Origin: Halicephalobus mephisto | Taxonomy: Eukaryota > Nematoda > Chromadorea > Rhabditida > Panagrolaimidae | Assembly: GCA_009193035.1 (NCBI GenBank) | Contig: SWDT01000008.1 | Coordinates: 248,001 to 312,000 of the forward strand | Direction of reading: 5' to 3' | DNA length: 64,000 nt | Shown: piece by piece, positions 49,023-61,098 of the stretch | Layout: the number at the start of each line of letters is the position of its first letter | Position numbering within the stretch: position 1 is the stretch's first letter | Notes under the pieces: generated by a model | Seen by the model: the letters and a program-made list of their open reading frames with translations, nothing else | Database searches by the model: none | Told to the model about the DNA's origin: nothing | Program-made: the position numbers and the translations under genes

Positions 49023-51442
49023 CTATTTTTTGGCACAATCACCTACATTTGTAATATTCAAAGCTCTCTTTACAATTTTGTCTAAAATTGGTTTAAACCT
49101 TCTCTGTATCAGAATTCCCACATGATGCTTATCCCTCATTAAAGGTAACTTTGTATCTTCGTTGATAGCATTACAGTAGTTGTCTCCACAAAAAGCTTCC
49201 GAATAATCCCAAAAGTAGCATTTCGGGCAATTTAAAGCATCGAAACGTTTCTTCAGATTTTTATTTTCTTCAGAAAGCGGTCCAATTATCTAAAATGCAG
49301 TTATTCAAAAATCAGTTTATAATCAACTTAGGTCTATTCATTTACCTGTAGAGGAACCGTGAAATCAATCAATTTCTCTTCACGTTTAAGTCTCAAGTAT
49401 TCTGGAGAAATAGAAAACTCAAACACAAGGTTCAAATTATTAATAATGACAGCTTTAGTGAACTTTGAAATGTGTTGAATCAACTTCTCTAAAGCACGAA
49501 ATCCATAATCTTCATAAATCGGTTCCATGACAGGTATGTCTACTATTTCTCCTTTGTAGAAATTCAACAAAAAGACAACATCTGGTCTGAATTTTTCGAG
49601 AACTTGTAACATCGCTTCACTCGCAAGAAGCGTCTCGGAGTCAGCATTTGATTCAGCTGGAATTCTGATTCCATTGGCTGACATCATGATAACTTTTTTG
49701 AATAATGAATTCAAATAAATTGCTCCCGCTCCACAATTACTGTGAGAATTCCCAATTATTAAAGCTGTGTAGTTTCCATTAGGAAAAAGAGAATTTTCAC
49801 AAAAGGTCATTCTATTAATCTTCGGAACTGTTGTCCAGTAATCATAAGTATCTTTACAGTTATAGTCCCAAATCTTACAACTGTCATGGATGAGTTTCTG
49901 AACGAACTCAATTTCATTCTCCGTCGACCATCCATCAGGAATGATTAGAGGATCATCAAGCTTGAGTATCCTTCTAAACATTTCAAAAGTTAGATTAGAC
50001 ACAGGATATCCATAAAATGCAGGAAGAGGATTAGCACCACTGACAGGGATGAAAGTTTCTTCATTGGAAGTTATTAATGAAGGATTCGAGACAGACTCTA
50101 TTGAAGATAATGTTGGTGTAGTAGAATGATGAGACATCCAGAAAAGAAAAATAAAGGAATAAAATAGGAAAGTCACCATAAGTAATCTCTTAAAAGAGTT
50201 ACAATACTTAATCAATGGATTCTCAATCAAATTATGAGCAATGATAGCCAGCATGAAACAAGCCGAAATTACCACTATGCCTTCTGAAATTAACTATATT
50301 TGTTCAAGAAATAGAATCACCATCAACTAACCAAAAAGCGAAAACTCTGCCACACTTCTAACGAACCTACAATAAGTTATCAACGGCCAATGAACGAGGT
50401 AAAGGATGTAGCTAAAATCCCCGCAATAAACAAGGACCTTCTTAACCATATCATTCATCAGATAGACGTTAAATGGGGAATCCTTTCCATTTGAGCTGAC
50501 AGCGATCAAGAATCCAGATGAGATTACACAGAGGACAGAAACTGTTTCTCTATCCAGAGCCACTGGGAGAAACTCGAGGGAAATACAGAAGAAAAAAATT
50601 ATCTGAGTAAAAACGTTGTGAAGAATGGATGAGAAGTCTACGAAATTTAATTTGTAGCTTTCGGCGGCAATCCCAACTGCAAACTGCCAAATTCTCGAGA
50701 ACATCGATTCGTATCTCATTGTCTCTGATTCCGACATTATTTGGAAAACTAGTGAACTGATAAAGATAAGCATCAGAATAAAATGCTTTCCAGAAGTCCA
50801 AAAGTTGAGCCACAGCATGAACAATATAGGAACAATCAAATAAAACTGCATCTCTACTGCTAGAGACCAGCAATGCTTGAAGTATCTGAAGTTTGTCCGT
50901 ATATCAAAGTAGTCTCTATGTTCAAAGAGGTCCTGATCATTGGATATAAAGCCCAGAGCCCAATAAGCATCCTTCTTCACGTTTTCGAATTCTTCCTCCC
51001 AGAGAGAGAGGAACAACAGGAAAATGACAATTAAGAGAACAAAGATGTAGACAGGAACAATTCTTTTAATCCTCCGAAAGTAAAAATCCTTGGTAATTTT
51101 CAAATTAATTTTAGAATTATGTTTATGGATAATAATAGCCATCAGGAACCCAGAGAGAACAAAGAAAATATCAACACCCACGAATCCGTTTGGGAACCAT
51201 GTTGGCCAAACATGGAAGACCACAACTCCAAAAATAGCCACAGCTCTCCAACATTGCAGATCATCTCTTTTGTTTCTTGTCTTTACTAGAGACAATGGTG
51301 AGTTTTCACAATGATTGAATTTTACCAGAAGGGCAGATTCATCTGAAGTTGTTGTTTGATTAAAAGGAAATTGTCAATACAAACCTGTTATGCACTCTTC
51401 GTGTGAATAAAAATTACGGACTAGCAAAGAATTCCGATTCAT
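49023..51442 (-). CDS. O-acyltransferase (OAC/NRF-6-like), complete
   Basis: Four exons give 738 residues: 51442-51385, 51285-50332, 50283-49346 and 49289-49023. The acyltransferase 3 domain starts DLQCWRAVAIFGVVVFHVWP, with the putative catalytic histidine, followed by GVDIFFVLSGFLM and HCWSLAVEMQFYLIVP. About ten helices run to residue 370. The SGNH domain follows with ALIIGNSHSNCGAG and the C-terminal RDKHH (DxxH). Cysteine pairs in CPKCYFWDY and CGDNYCN match the partial gene at the left edge, which is its closest relative in the window. Introns are short and in conserved phases. Substrate unknown; probably active in a secretory-pathway membrane. Confidence 0.9.
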
Positions 51443-51779
51443 TTGTATAGATATAGAAATTATTATTAGTAGATGTAATTGAAGGACTGCAAAATGAAGT
51501 TATTTATAGATAAGTGTTTAGTATTTGTAGATGGGAGGAGTCAATCAGTTTTTTAAAACTAACTTAAATTTTTTTAAAACGGAAAATTTATTTTGAATAA
51601 ATATCATCTTCTGAATTAATATTTTTATTTCTTTACTGGCTTATTTTACATCATCTATTTATAGCAAATTCTCGAAAAGTTCTCTGTTCATCCTATTATT
51701 TCAATATTAAGAATACAAACAATGTTCAAATAAATTCAAATAATCGAACAAAGAAATGAGAATTAGACTTATATGATAC
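51443..51779. promoter_or_regulatory. Upstream region of the acyltransferase
   Basis: AT-rich DNA of about 340 bp between the start of the acyltransferase and the relic exon. It is the only space available for its promoter. No recognisable motif was found. Confidence 0.3.
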
Positions 51780-51960
51780 TTATCTGTGAAACGAACAAAA
51801 GTAACACACTGAAAAAGGATACTTTATTCAATCGAGGAAAAGCCAGATTCGCTAGCTGATATCTCACAACAGTCAATTCCACGTATTCCTTCCATTGTTC
51901 CAAATCACCACTAATTTCTTTTATGATTCGATGAATGACATCAACTCTAGTAGAATTTAA
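51780..51960 (-). pseudogene. Terminal exon or relic of an unrecognised gene
   Basis: On the minus strand CTACTAG is followed by an open stretch reading RVDVIHRIIKEISGDLEQWK, then EYVELTVVRYQLANLAFPRLNK, then a GT donor. After a 39-bp intron four more codons lead to a stop. The inverted copy at 27060-27225 keeps the same exon and intron but has a stop. No upstream exons were found before the RepA insertion at 52319, so this is probably a remnant. The family is not recognised. Confidence 0.45.
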
Positions 51961-52260
51961 ACAATGAATGTCGAGAGGTTACGAAATTTGACTATTATGA
52001 CAGTGATTGATAGATACAAAATGATAATTAATAAAAGAACTGCAAAACCATTAGAGTGCAGTCAGTGGTTTCGTCTTTGTAATTATTAACTCTTGCGAAA
52101 GCCACCAATGAAGGTAGACAATTTTTTTCCTAAAACGCTGTAAATATTTTTAAATTTCTACTTTCATTATTTTCAAAATAATTACGTCGATTTTTAAACT
52201 AATTTTATTAAATAATATTTTCGTCATAAAATTTTACATATCTCTTTCAACAATACATTA
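51961..52260. repeat. Diverged segment shared with 55940-56220
   Basis: Words such as AGTGATTGATAGATACA and AATAATTAATGATAAAACTG (or close variants), CTCTTGCGAAAGC and AAATTTCTACTTTCATT occur in the same order in both places. No coding potential is seen. Confidence 0.5.
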
Positions 52261-52318
52261 TCTTCATGTAACAGAATAGACTACTGCAATTCGATGAATA
52301 CACAATGTTTGCAGTTTT

Positions 52319-52560
52319 GTAGGCATAAAAGACGAAACTAAGCTGCCAACGTCTCAGAGGCAAGACTAAAGTGTTAGAGAGTCAGTCTATGAGAAAATCC
52401 AGCTTTAAACTGGTTCGAGTTTGACCTCGATCAAGTGAGGACCTTTCCTCTCTTGTTCTGTTTATGTTATGATGAACATGCTTCAATTCCTAACTGTAGG
52501 AACCTATAGTTTTTCACCTAATCATGCAGCTCCAAGGTGCCATACCAATAATACCTCTCA
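52319..52560 (+). repeat. RepA dispersed repeat copy, internally deleted
   Basis: Begins GTAGGCATAAAAGACGAAAC and then jumps from the early part to CAAGACTAAAGTGTTAGAGA, so about 45 bases seen in other copies are missing. The rest keeps RepA order to CATGCAGCTCC. Confidence 0.75.
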
Positions 52561-53073
52561 TACATTTATTATTTTAATTGCACATTTTAGTTGTTGCAAT
52601 AATTCATTGATCACTTATTTTTCTATAATCGTTTAGAATTTCATTTGTGTAGCTAGATTGTAAAACTTTTCTAAAAAATAATCAGAAAAACAATCTAAAA
52701 ATATATGTATATTTTTGTTGACAGAGAGTTAAAATAAAATTACCAACTTATATAATATACAAAGCATAATATTCTAATAAAAATTTTTTCTCCAAAAACT
52801 CGAGAATTATAAATGTCACTGTATTTGCTGTATTTTATTTTGTCTACACAATAGCAGAGATAAAAGATTAGGGAAGTATTTAAAAACAGCTAATGAATCG
52901 TTTTGAGATGTCAATTGACTGGGCGGTGCTGTGAATTATCTGAATTTCGGTTGGATAGAATAGATCTTCTCTATGTCTGCATACTCATTATCTGATATTT
53001 TGAATTACAAAGAGTGTCGTGTTAACTCAAATTAAAACTCTAATTGTTTTCTAATTTACCTAATTTCTTGATA
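52561..53073. other. Stretch without a supported gene
   Basis: Upstream region of the second GT92 gene. A short piece near 52915-52930 (TTGACTGGGCGG) recalls the reverse complement of part of RepA but is too short to call. Confidence 0.35.
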
Positions 53074-54929
53074 ATGAACTATTATGTGAAATTTCATCGT
53101 ACTTTTGGTTTCACCACAAACAGGAAAGTAATCATGCTGATTTCAATAGTAATATTATACTATTTCATTTCTTATTTATTCTGGCCTAGGAAAACAGGGT
53201 TCCCAACGTTTCTTAAACCAGAGGAATATAATGAACTAATTAATGAAACGAAGCCAAATTTCCGAGATTATATATACATTAGAAGTGCCTTTAGAGTCAG
53301 CGATAATGAAATAAGAGTGTCTATGGTGAAATCTCATAAGAATAAAAACTTTCTTTATTTTGTCTACGGAAATAAGTCTGGAATAGTATATCAAGAATGT
53401 CATTCATTCAGTTGTCCAGATGAATTTTCTCCTCCTTGCGAGATAAACGGATATATCGGATACATTAAAAGCCTTACTGTAAATGATAATGCTTCTTTTA
53501 TTGAATTCATGTCCTCTAACAGTGTCATAACAAATGTAGCCATAACTGACGTCAGACCTTCAGCTACTGCTGAATATAAGCACCAACTGGGAGTTTGTCT
53601 CCAACCAATCTATCTGATGACGGATTATTCATTATTTATTCAGTTCTTTGAGTATTGGCTGAGTGAAGGAGCAACTAAATTCTACATCTACTGGGAGTCC
53701 TTTACCCATGAAATCAGAGACATCATTGACTTTTATAAAAGTAATTCTAATGCTGACATCGAACTAGTCGAATGGTCCAAACTTCCAAATCTTCCAGAAA
53801 TGAAGGAAAACTTCTATTTGGATCCAAATTCTTATTGGTTTAGATTAGAGGTGCTTCTCTCTATCTTTGATTGCATGCATCGAGCAAGATATCATGTTAA
53901 GTACGTTGCTCAATCAGATCTTGATGAAATATTCCATGTTCAAAACATGTCCTTGTTAGATTACTTGGAAAACGCAAATAATGAATTTCCAGAATTGGTC
54001 GATGTCCAATTTCGAAGTCAAAAAGTCAGTTTGACTAATGGAAATTTTTTCGGAATTTCCACAATTTCTAATTTCTCCTTTGTCCCCTTTGAAAACGTAA
54101 TTGTGGATCGTAGAATCTTCGAAAAGCCGCTGTATGTAAAAATGATTCACAGACCGGAAAGAGTAAGTTTGGTGTCTTCTATTCAAATTTAAAAACATTT
54201 TAATTAGGATGTTCATGTCCGTATACATCAACCAAATCGGCCGGAATTAATCCTTGGGAGAAAGTTTAAGCAGTACGAACATATCGATGCCGATCCAAAA
54301 ATAGCTACTGTATGGCATTTCCGAAGAGTCAATGATACATATCGATCTTACGATGAATTTATCTCCACAGATCTTGCCACAAATGCAAGGAAGTGGGAGA
54401 AAAATTTCCGGTTTAGAATCTCGATGAGTAACTTAGGTTAGTGGTTTTCTTTTCTAAAAGTCAAACAACCAACAAATACTCCTTTTGGGTAAGAAAATAT
54501 CGAAGAAAGTTCACTGCCTGAGTTCTCAATTAAGTTATACCAGTTGTTGATCATTATTTGAGTATTTTCTAGTTTTGTAACTTTTATTATGCTCTAATTT
54601 TTAGAATTATAACAAATATAGATATTGTAACCGCAGCTAAATGTATATTAAAAATAAGAATGATATAATAGGGAAAATAACAATTGGGAACTTCTACAGT
54701 GAAATTGATAAATTTTTCTTTCCTAAAAATATATCTTTTTTCTTAAGATATTGAAATGCCTTGGCACAACTATGGTGGTACCCTTGGATCAAAATTAGAG
54801 GAATGTCGACAGTACGAGAGGAAAGAGCGGTTGCGGTTCTGTCACAACTTGCTTACATGTGAGAGGCTCATCCCAGAAGTTCAGGAAATTGACTGGATTC
54901 GTGCAAACAATAGTTGGTATGTAGTATAA
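53074..54929 (+). CDS. GT92 (DUF23) family glycosyltransferase
   Basis: Three exons give 499 residues: 53074-54162, 54208-54436 and 54748-54929. The start ATG leads to a membrane anchor (VIMLISIVILYYFISYLFW). Family landmarks are CLQPIYLMTDYSLFIQFFEY, then EGATKFYIYW, and a DxD-type site in VKYVAQSDLDEIF. They continue with KMIHRPERDVHVRIHQPNR across the first intron and the C-terminal CHNLLTCERLIPEVQEIDW. It is clearly a GT92 member but distant from the one at 46.6-48.3 kb: the spacing before the DxD site and the C-terminal cysteines differ. A Golgi transferase using a nucleotide sugar is expected; donor and acceptor are not known. AATAAA follows the stop at about 54947. Confidence 0.88.
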
Positions 54930-55360
54930 TTAAGTATGTTGGTTAAATAAATTTATATATTTACGTGTTAATTTCGTGACCTGTCGCATGAGTATTTTGT
55001 AAATTAATTACTTCACAATAACTTTTGTACTAATATGAAGGTAAATTAAGGGAATTCTATTGTTTTTGGAATGATTTTATCTTGAGATTTTGTTTCTCAA
55101 AAGAATCTTCTTTTTTGTTCTATACAAATAACATTGACATTTTGTCGAAATTTTTGTCTGAAGTCAAAAAAAATCTCAAGAAATAATGATAAAATGTAGA
55201 CATGAACAATAGTTTAACTCGTCTATGAGTTTACACAGAAACACATGGTAGGGTTTAGTCAAACAATATTTGATAATCTGATCTAAAAACCAAAATAGCA
55301 TTTAATTCAAATTTAAATTAGTTTGAGTTCGGTGTTAATGGAGTGAGCACCGTTTCCTTT
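54930..55360. other. Stretch without a supported gene
   Basis: AT-rich 3' flank of the GT92 gene up to the LTR. Confidence 0.4.
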
Positions 55361-55588
55361 TGTAAGGAAAAATGACGTGTTGTCTTAATTGGTTAGTTCT
55401 CCTCGATTTGTGACTTCTCGTTTCATTTAGGTAACCAACAATACAAAACAATAACTCTCGGAGATTCAGCCTCTTCGTCCTTCTTTCTAACTTCTGAATG
55501 GTGTCACTCCTGTCATAATTTGGCGCACAAGTTGGGTTCCTGCGTCTCAAAAGTTTTCATGCTGAGAGTCTTCTCGCTCTCTGGGACA
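55361..55588 (-). mobile_element. LTR copy, inverted relative to the one at 27.9 kb
   Basis: Read on the minus strand from 55588 it starts TGTCCCAGAGAGCGAGAAGA and contains CAACTTGTGCGCCAAA and GAGTTATTGTTTTGTATTGT, with an AAATGAA in place of the poly(A) signal, ending CCTTACA. These match the LTR at 27943-28154 in order. A clean target duplication was not found (TTTCC lies on both sides but is offset), and a variant internal segment of about 60 bp differs between the two. Confidence 0.7.
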
Positions 55589-56999
55589 TTTCCTTCCTGT
55601 CTTCGACCATTGTAGAATAAAGATTCAGTCTTCACAATGGTAAATGGAAATCTTAACATGAGATCTAATATCCTTCACTACACAATAAAGTATTGAAACA
55701 CATGGAAATGAAAAAGATTCTAAAATTTTCACTGTTAAATTACTCATTAACGACTTTTGTCACAAATCTTGTTCTCTCTTCAGATGCTCAAAGTTAAACA
55801 TTAATAAATTATGAAATCTAAACTATCTTTCCCTATTCAATTCTGGGAATAGATTTATTGTTTCTTATAAAAGTAACGAGCTTCTTCAAATCTGGAATAA
55901 CATCTACTTTATCAAAACTGACTGAATTTTAATAATGGGTTTTGAGAAGTTAAAAAATTTAATTATTACGAAAGTGATTAATAGATACAGATTAATAATT
56001 AATGATAAAACTGCAGAAAGATCAAAGCAGAATTAACATTTTTACTGTGATTATTAGCTCTTGTGAAAGCTATTAATAAGAATAAATTATTTTTATTTTT
56101 AAAATTATGAATATTTTTTGAATTTCTACTTTTCATTCTTTTCGAAATAATTTCTTAATCAATCTCATAAAGGATACTTTCATCATTCAATTTTGCGTAT
56201 CTGCTTATTAAAATTAGCTTATTTTTAAGCAGATTATTCATAAGTATAGCATATCAAAAAAATTAAAATGCTATATATATTGATATATATTGTTACTCTT
56301 CATATAATAATTATTGATAGAATTTGTTTTAAGTGAATGTTTTTTTTTAAATTCTAGTTTTACAAAAGATTTTATAATGTTCTACCAGTCAATAGATACT
56401 GTCGCGAAACACAAATCTGGTTCCAACACAAGATCCCCCAAAGGCCATAGAAGTCCGTTTGTCTTTGAGAGTGAGTCGAGTCTGACTCATACCCTCTAGT
56501 ATTTAAAAAAGCTGTCAAATCCCTCCACTACAGCGCGGCAAAAGTGTTAAATTCAGTCACAATAAAAAATTACAAGAAGGAATTAGGAAACAATAATATT
56601 TTACCTAAGAGGTTGAGCTATACTGTGTCTTGTGACTAAATAAAGAGAATGCATTACTTCTTTGGTAGAAGTCCGTGCGAATCACATCTCAATCTACAAC
56701 AAATATATTTGTAACTATTATTTTAAATTGAGAATTCTAGGCATGTGTCAAGAGAATTTCGCAATAATGTGACAGAGCACTTTTTACTGTTGAATTAATT
56801 TATTTCAAATATAACTATCGTCACACGCTTGCAATTGTCTTCTTGAATCTGATTAAAGAAATATGCGTAACAACGACTTCTGGTAGAAATTCGGTTTTTA
56901 GATTTTATTTAAGATATGAGCGAAAGTGAATATATAAAAGCTTAAATCTAGTATTCTTTGTTCTTATAAAGCTAATTTTACTAGTTAAAACGTTTTAAA
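55589..56999. other. Stretch without a supported gene
   Basis: The part 55940-56220 is a diverged copy of 51970-52260. A GC-richer patch at 56395-56560 has no recognised identity. The final 100 bp are the upstream region of the sulfotransferase. Confidence 0.4.
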
Positions 57000-58501
57000 A
57001 TGATCCACCATTATTTACGATTTTTCTGTCCTTCGAAGAGATCAACATTGGTTTATTTACTAGCGTTATTTGTCTTGGTTGCATACTGTATTTATATTAA
57101 TAAACAAAATCCTACTATTTCATATCAATTGAAACTTAACGAATCTTTAGAAACACAATTCGATGATGAAGAATTGATTGAGAAATTGAAAAAGCGAAAT
57201 CCAAACCGACCTAGGACCGTAGTTAACAGGAAAGATTTAGAGAAAATTGAAGAACGAAATAGTGATGTATGTTCATATTGACTTGAAATTTGATTAATAA
57301 TATGAATATTTAGTTGTTACCGAAATACAGTGCTTTTGATACGGATTTCTCTAATCCCGAATGGGCAAAAACTATTTGTATTGGCAACGATGAGAAAAGA
57401 TGTGGAGGAAAATTGAAACAGCTAGATATAAGACTAAAAGTAAGTTTGGTTAATCAAAAATTGACAACCAAATTTACGTTCAAAAACCAAATAGCTAATT
57501 GGTTATAGAAAAACTATTGTTTGATTCGATTTTTATTACTATTTTGCTTACTTATGATTTAACACTTTAATACATATATATTTTAGTCTGCTCCTGCTTA
57601 CAAAACTCTGGCATGCATTATTCATAAAAATATGTCTACAATACTTGAAGCATTAATGTGTTTCTTATTCAACGAGCAGAAATTTAGACAAATTAATTAT
57701 GTTTTATCTCAAGAATGCGAGAATGTTCCGTTAATTTTCGATCGCGTAGAAGTTCAAAGGTGTGATTTTTTCTTGATTAAGAAATTTACTGCGAATTTTC
57801 CAGATTTTGTTCGATGGACAACGACTACAAAACTCTGGAAAAGGCGAAGGAGTTATTCAATTTAGCCCATCATGAAATAAATGAGTGGCTTTATCTAGCT
57901 ATTGTAAGAGATCCAATAGACAGGTTCCTCTCTGGCTACGTTGATAAATGTATTAGGTAAGATACTGTACTTTTAATATTTAATCATTTGAGAATTTTAG
58001 AAAATATGATAACTCTTCAGAGGAGTACTGTAACGGCTGTCAAGGGAATATTACTTGCTTCATCATCACTGAATATGAAAAAGTTATGGAAAATTCGTTA
58101 GTAGAATTTCCCATAAGGAATTTCGATAACTATCATTTCTTCCCACAAACATGGTATGGATAATTTGAGTTCAAAGTTAAATTCAAATATTTAGGCGATG
58201 TAATTTCGAAACCGAAATGCAGCATTACAAACTTCTCCATTATTCTTCTGCACCGCAACATGTTGAAAAGTTTGTAGACGATCTTATAAACCTTCTTCGT
58301 ATTCAAAAGGTTCCGGAGGATTCTCTTCAATTCATCAAAAACCAAATAACAGGTGGAAGAACAACGCATTCAACCATTACTTCTGATGTCAGACTTTTCT
58401 TCGAAGAAAGAGTATATTCAAATCCTTTCCTTCTAGAATATATTATAAGAATGTTTTACTGGGATTACAAGCTTTTAGGGTTTGAATTACCGACATTTTA
58501 A
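57000..58501 (+). CDS. Carbohydrate sulfotransferase (Sulfotransfer_2-like)
   Basis: Six exons give 392 residues: 57000-57266, 57314-57439, 57587-57759, 57804-57956, 58001-58153 and 58195-58501. A membrane anchor (TLVYLLALFVLVAYCIYI) follows a short basic tail, giving type II Golgi topology. The 5'-phosphosulfate-binding loop is TLACIIHKNMST. The 3'-phosphate-binding motif is AIVRDPIDRFLSGYVDKC. The following YCNGCQGNITCF and HFFPQTWRC are typical of the nematode branch of this family. Such enzymes move sulfate from PAPS to sugar hydroxyls such as GalNAc or chondroitin. Every intron phase is consistent and all key residues are present. Acceptor unknown. Confidence 0.88.
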
Positions 58502-59280
58502 TAATACTATTTAGATTTGTTAATGAAGATGCAATTTCTTTCATGGGTACTCTTGTTTTTATTTTAGTTAAAGGATTATGTATACTGTTAAAGTCTGATA
58601 ACTTGTTCAGCATAAATCAACATAAAAAAATACTGGGCAATGAATTAAAATTGGTACTCGTATGGAATAAACTAAAAACAAGACTATTTCCAAAACAGAT
58701 GCAATTTTTTTAAATTTTCGTTAAATGGAATTTCTCAATTATTTACACTTTCTTTGGTAAAACTTTATTTCTATTATTTCAGACAATTTAACAAAAACCA
58801 AATTTTCATATTTTGAATTATTTTATTTATTGCTAGTTTATATTAAAATCACAGTCACTGACAAATAGAAATATTTGTTGCTGAACGGCCATTCTACCTA
58901 ACTGTACTTTTTCGACAAGTGTCCTTATAACTAATTAAAAACATCTAAATTAAAATAATCGGATACATAGGTTCCAAATTAAAATCACACATTCGACTTT
59001 AGAGTTTGAAAATTTATGATTATGAATTCTGGATTTCAATTCAACAAAATATAGTCTTAAATGTATTTTTTAAATATCTAGCTTTTGTGAGTTTAAATTT
59101 CAGAAATTATGCTTAAACGATAGATTTTCAAATCCATCAGTTTTCATAATTAACTATATTGCTTATATTATGATGTAATTTTCTATCATCTTGATCCTGA
59201 TATCCAGTGCACTGGTAATAAAATTAATAGTTTATTTAAAATAATAAAAGAAAATAATGACATCTTGACAGTTTCTATGG
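58502..59280. other. Stretch with decayed duplicated sequence
   Basis: No gene is supported. The part from about 58980 resembles 41160-41460. CCAGTGCACTGG near 59206 lies where the nuclear receptor exon would start if the locus matched the one at 44.9 kb. Confidence 0.4.
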
Positions 59281-59580
59281 AGTTGATTTCTAATCTCCGA
59301 TGACAATTGCATTTCTCCGACCTAGTAATCTAAAAAGTACCGAGTAACAAAGGACATTGTTCTTTTTAACAAACAGTGGAGCGATAAGTCGGAATTCAGA
59401 GATTTCGATGAAAAGATTGAATTGATAGTATTATGTGACAAATTCTAATAGAGATATGTTCAGAGAAAGTGACGAGAGAAGATCTTCATTGATAGCAATC
59501 AGTCACAACATGTCAGCTTTAAAATATCAGGAACAAAATCATTCTGAGGGAAATGTAAAAAATAAGCATTTAATACTTGT
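59281..59580 (-). repeat. Conserved segment S, copy 3
   Basis: Matches copies at 41461 and 45001 over about 290 bp, including CATTGTTCTTTTTAACAAAC and GATTGAATTGATAGTATTAT. It differs by a short deletion where the others have CGAGATTTCC..GGGGCAGTC. The coding exon expected next to it has decayed. Confidence 0.8.
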
Positions 59581-61098
59581 AAGAAATTAATAATTTTAGG
59601 GACCAAATCTAAACAAAAAGAAATTCAATTCCATAACGGGAAAATTCAAACAAGTGCAATCGACGAATTTTTTGAATAGAAAACTCAATCTTCACCTTAA
59701 TTTATGAACCAGGAAAGAGGACAATTTAAAATTAAATCAACTTTATTAATTTTATTCATAAATTTATTTGATTCACATAGAATTCTTTGCATTTTTATCT
59801 ACTTTATTATTAGTTAAATTGCTTTAATCAGTCAAACGGTACACACAATGAATTTTATTATTATTTTTAAATAAGAATAGTGTATTCAAAAACAGTAGAA
59901 ACTTGATTTATTTGCATGTAATCATAATTTGCTTTTATTTTCTTCGTCTATTTCGTTTAATCGATTTGTTTAATTGGATATTGTTAGATCCTGGATCACA
60001 GAGTTTACTGGTAACACGAATAAAGAATAAGGATAAAAGTACAGAATGTTCGTGAAGGGGGAAGTCCCTTTTTATGCTCTAATACGGACCGTCAAGGACT
60101 GGGAGTAACTACTCTCCGAGAGCATGTTATTTCTTCTACTATTTTTGACTCTCTGATTGCAACAGATATATATTATCTCTTTAGAAGAAAAAAGGCAATC
60201 GTTTATGAGCATATGAGAATAGTTATTTGAAAAAATTAATAAGACTAGCTCTTTCAAATCAACTTTATAGTTGGTATTTCTGAACCTAAGCTCTTCTAAT
60301 CACCCATTAATCATGAAATATGTCATATTTAGGTCTTTAAGATTATAAGTTTCTTCTGACGTAATTGTCATACTTCTTTTTGATTATGCAGATTATATCG
60401 CTTATAAAAACTTCCACATTTTTGTTTTAATAACTATTTCAATGTCGCTAAATGTTTGAAAATTTTATGAGTTTTCTTGAGTGACATGGAGATATATCGT
60501 AAATATAGATATGGAAAACGGATCTCAATACATCTGAGGGTCTGCACAAACCTAAAACGTCATTCAGTCAGCCGATATCCAAAGAACTCAATTATCGATA
60601 AAAAATTTTTTAGTTTTGAATCTAGATCACAGTGCAATCCAAATCCAATTATTTTTTGGATCTCGTAGCTATTGCCTGGATGTAGTTAACCTTAAGACTG
60701 CAGAACTAGTACTTCGCTGTGAGTACCATTGAATATAGTTATCCAGAAGGTTCATGCCTAGTTTACAGCTCTCGGTAGGAAGCAACCTACTAGTGTAGGA
60801 TTGGTCTTCGGCTGGGAAGTCCAGTCCTTAGCCAGTTGGATAATGATTTCCTTTCCTTTTTAGTTTAATTACTTTGAAAATAAGTTTATTAGTAATATTT
60901 ATCAAGACAGAAAGAACCTACAACCGTCGTTCAAAAATTGAAGTCTTTCACAAAATAAAAAACCCCTATTTCTCTTTTACTTACCAAAGAATCAATAAAA
61001 ATCTTTGAAAATGTCATTGCTGGCGAAATCGATAAATAAATTTAAAAAGTTTTTATAACCCGTACGTTAATCAGGAAAAAACAAATAAATTCAAAGAC
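59581..61098. other. Stretch without a gene, with GC-richer patches and a RepA fragment
   Basis: A piece at about 60515-60585 carries CATTCAGTCAGCCGATATCC and fits the first part of RepA. GC-richer DNA at 59985-60130 and 60660-60850 (GTCTTCGGCTGGGAAGTCCA) looks like old repeat sequence, but no family was identified. Confidence 0.4.
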
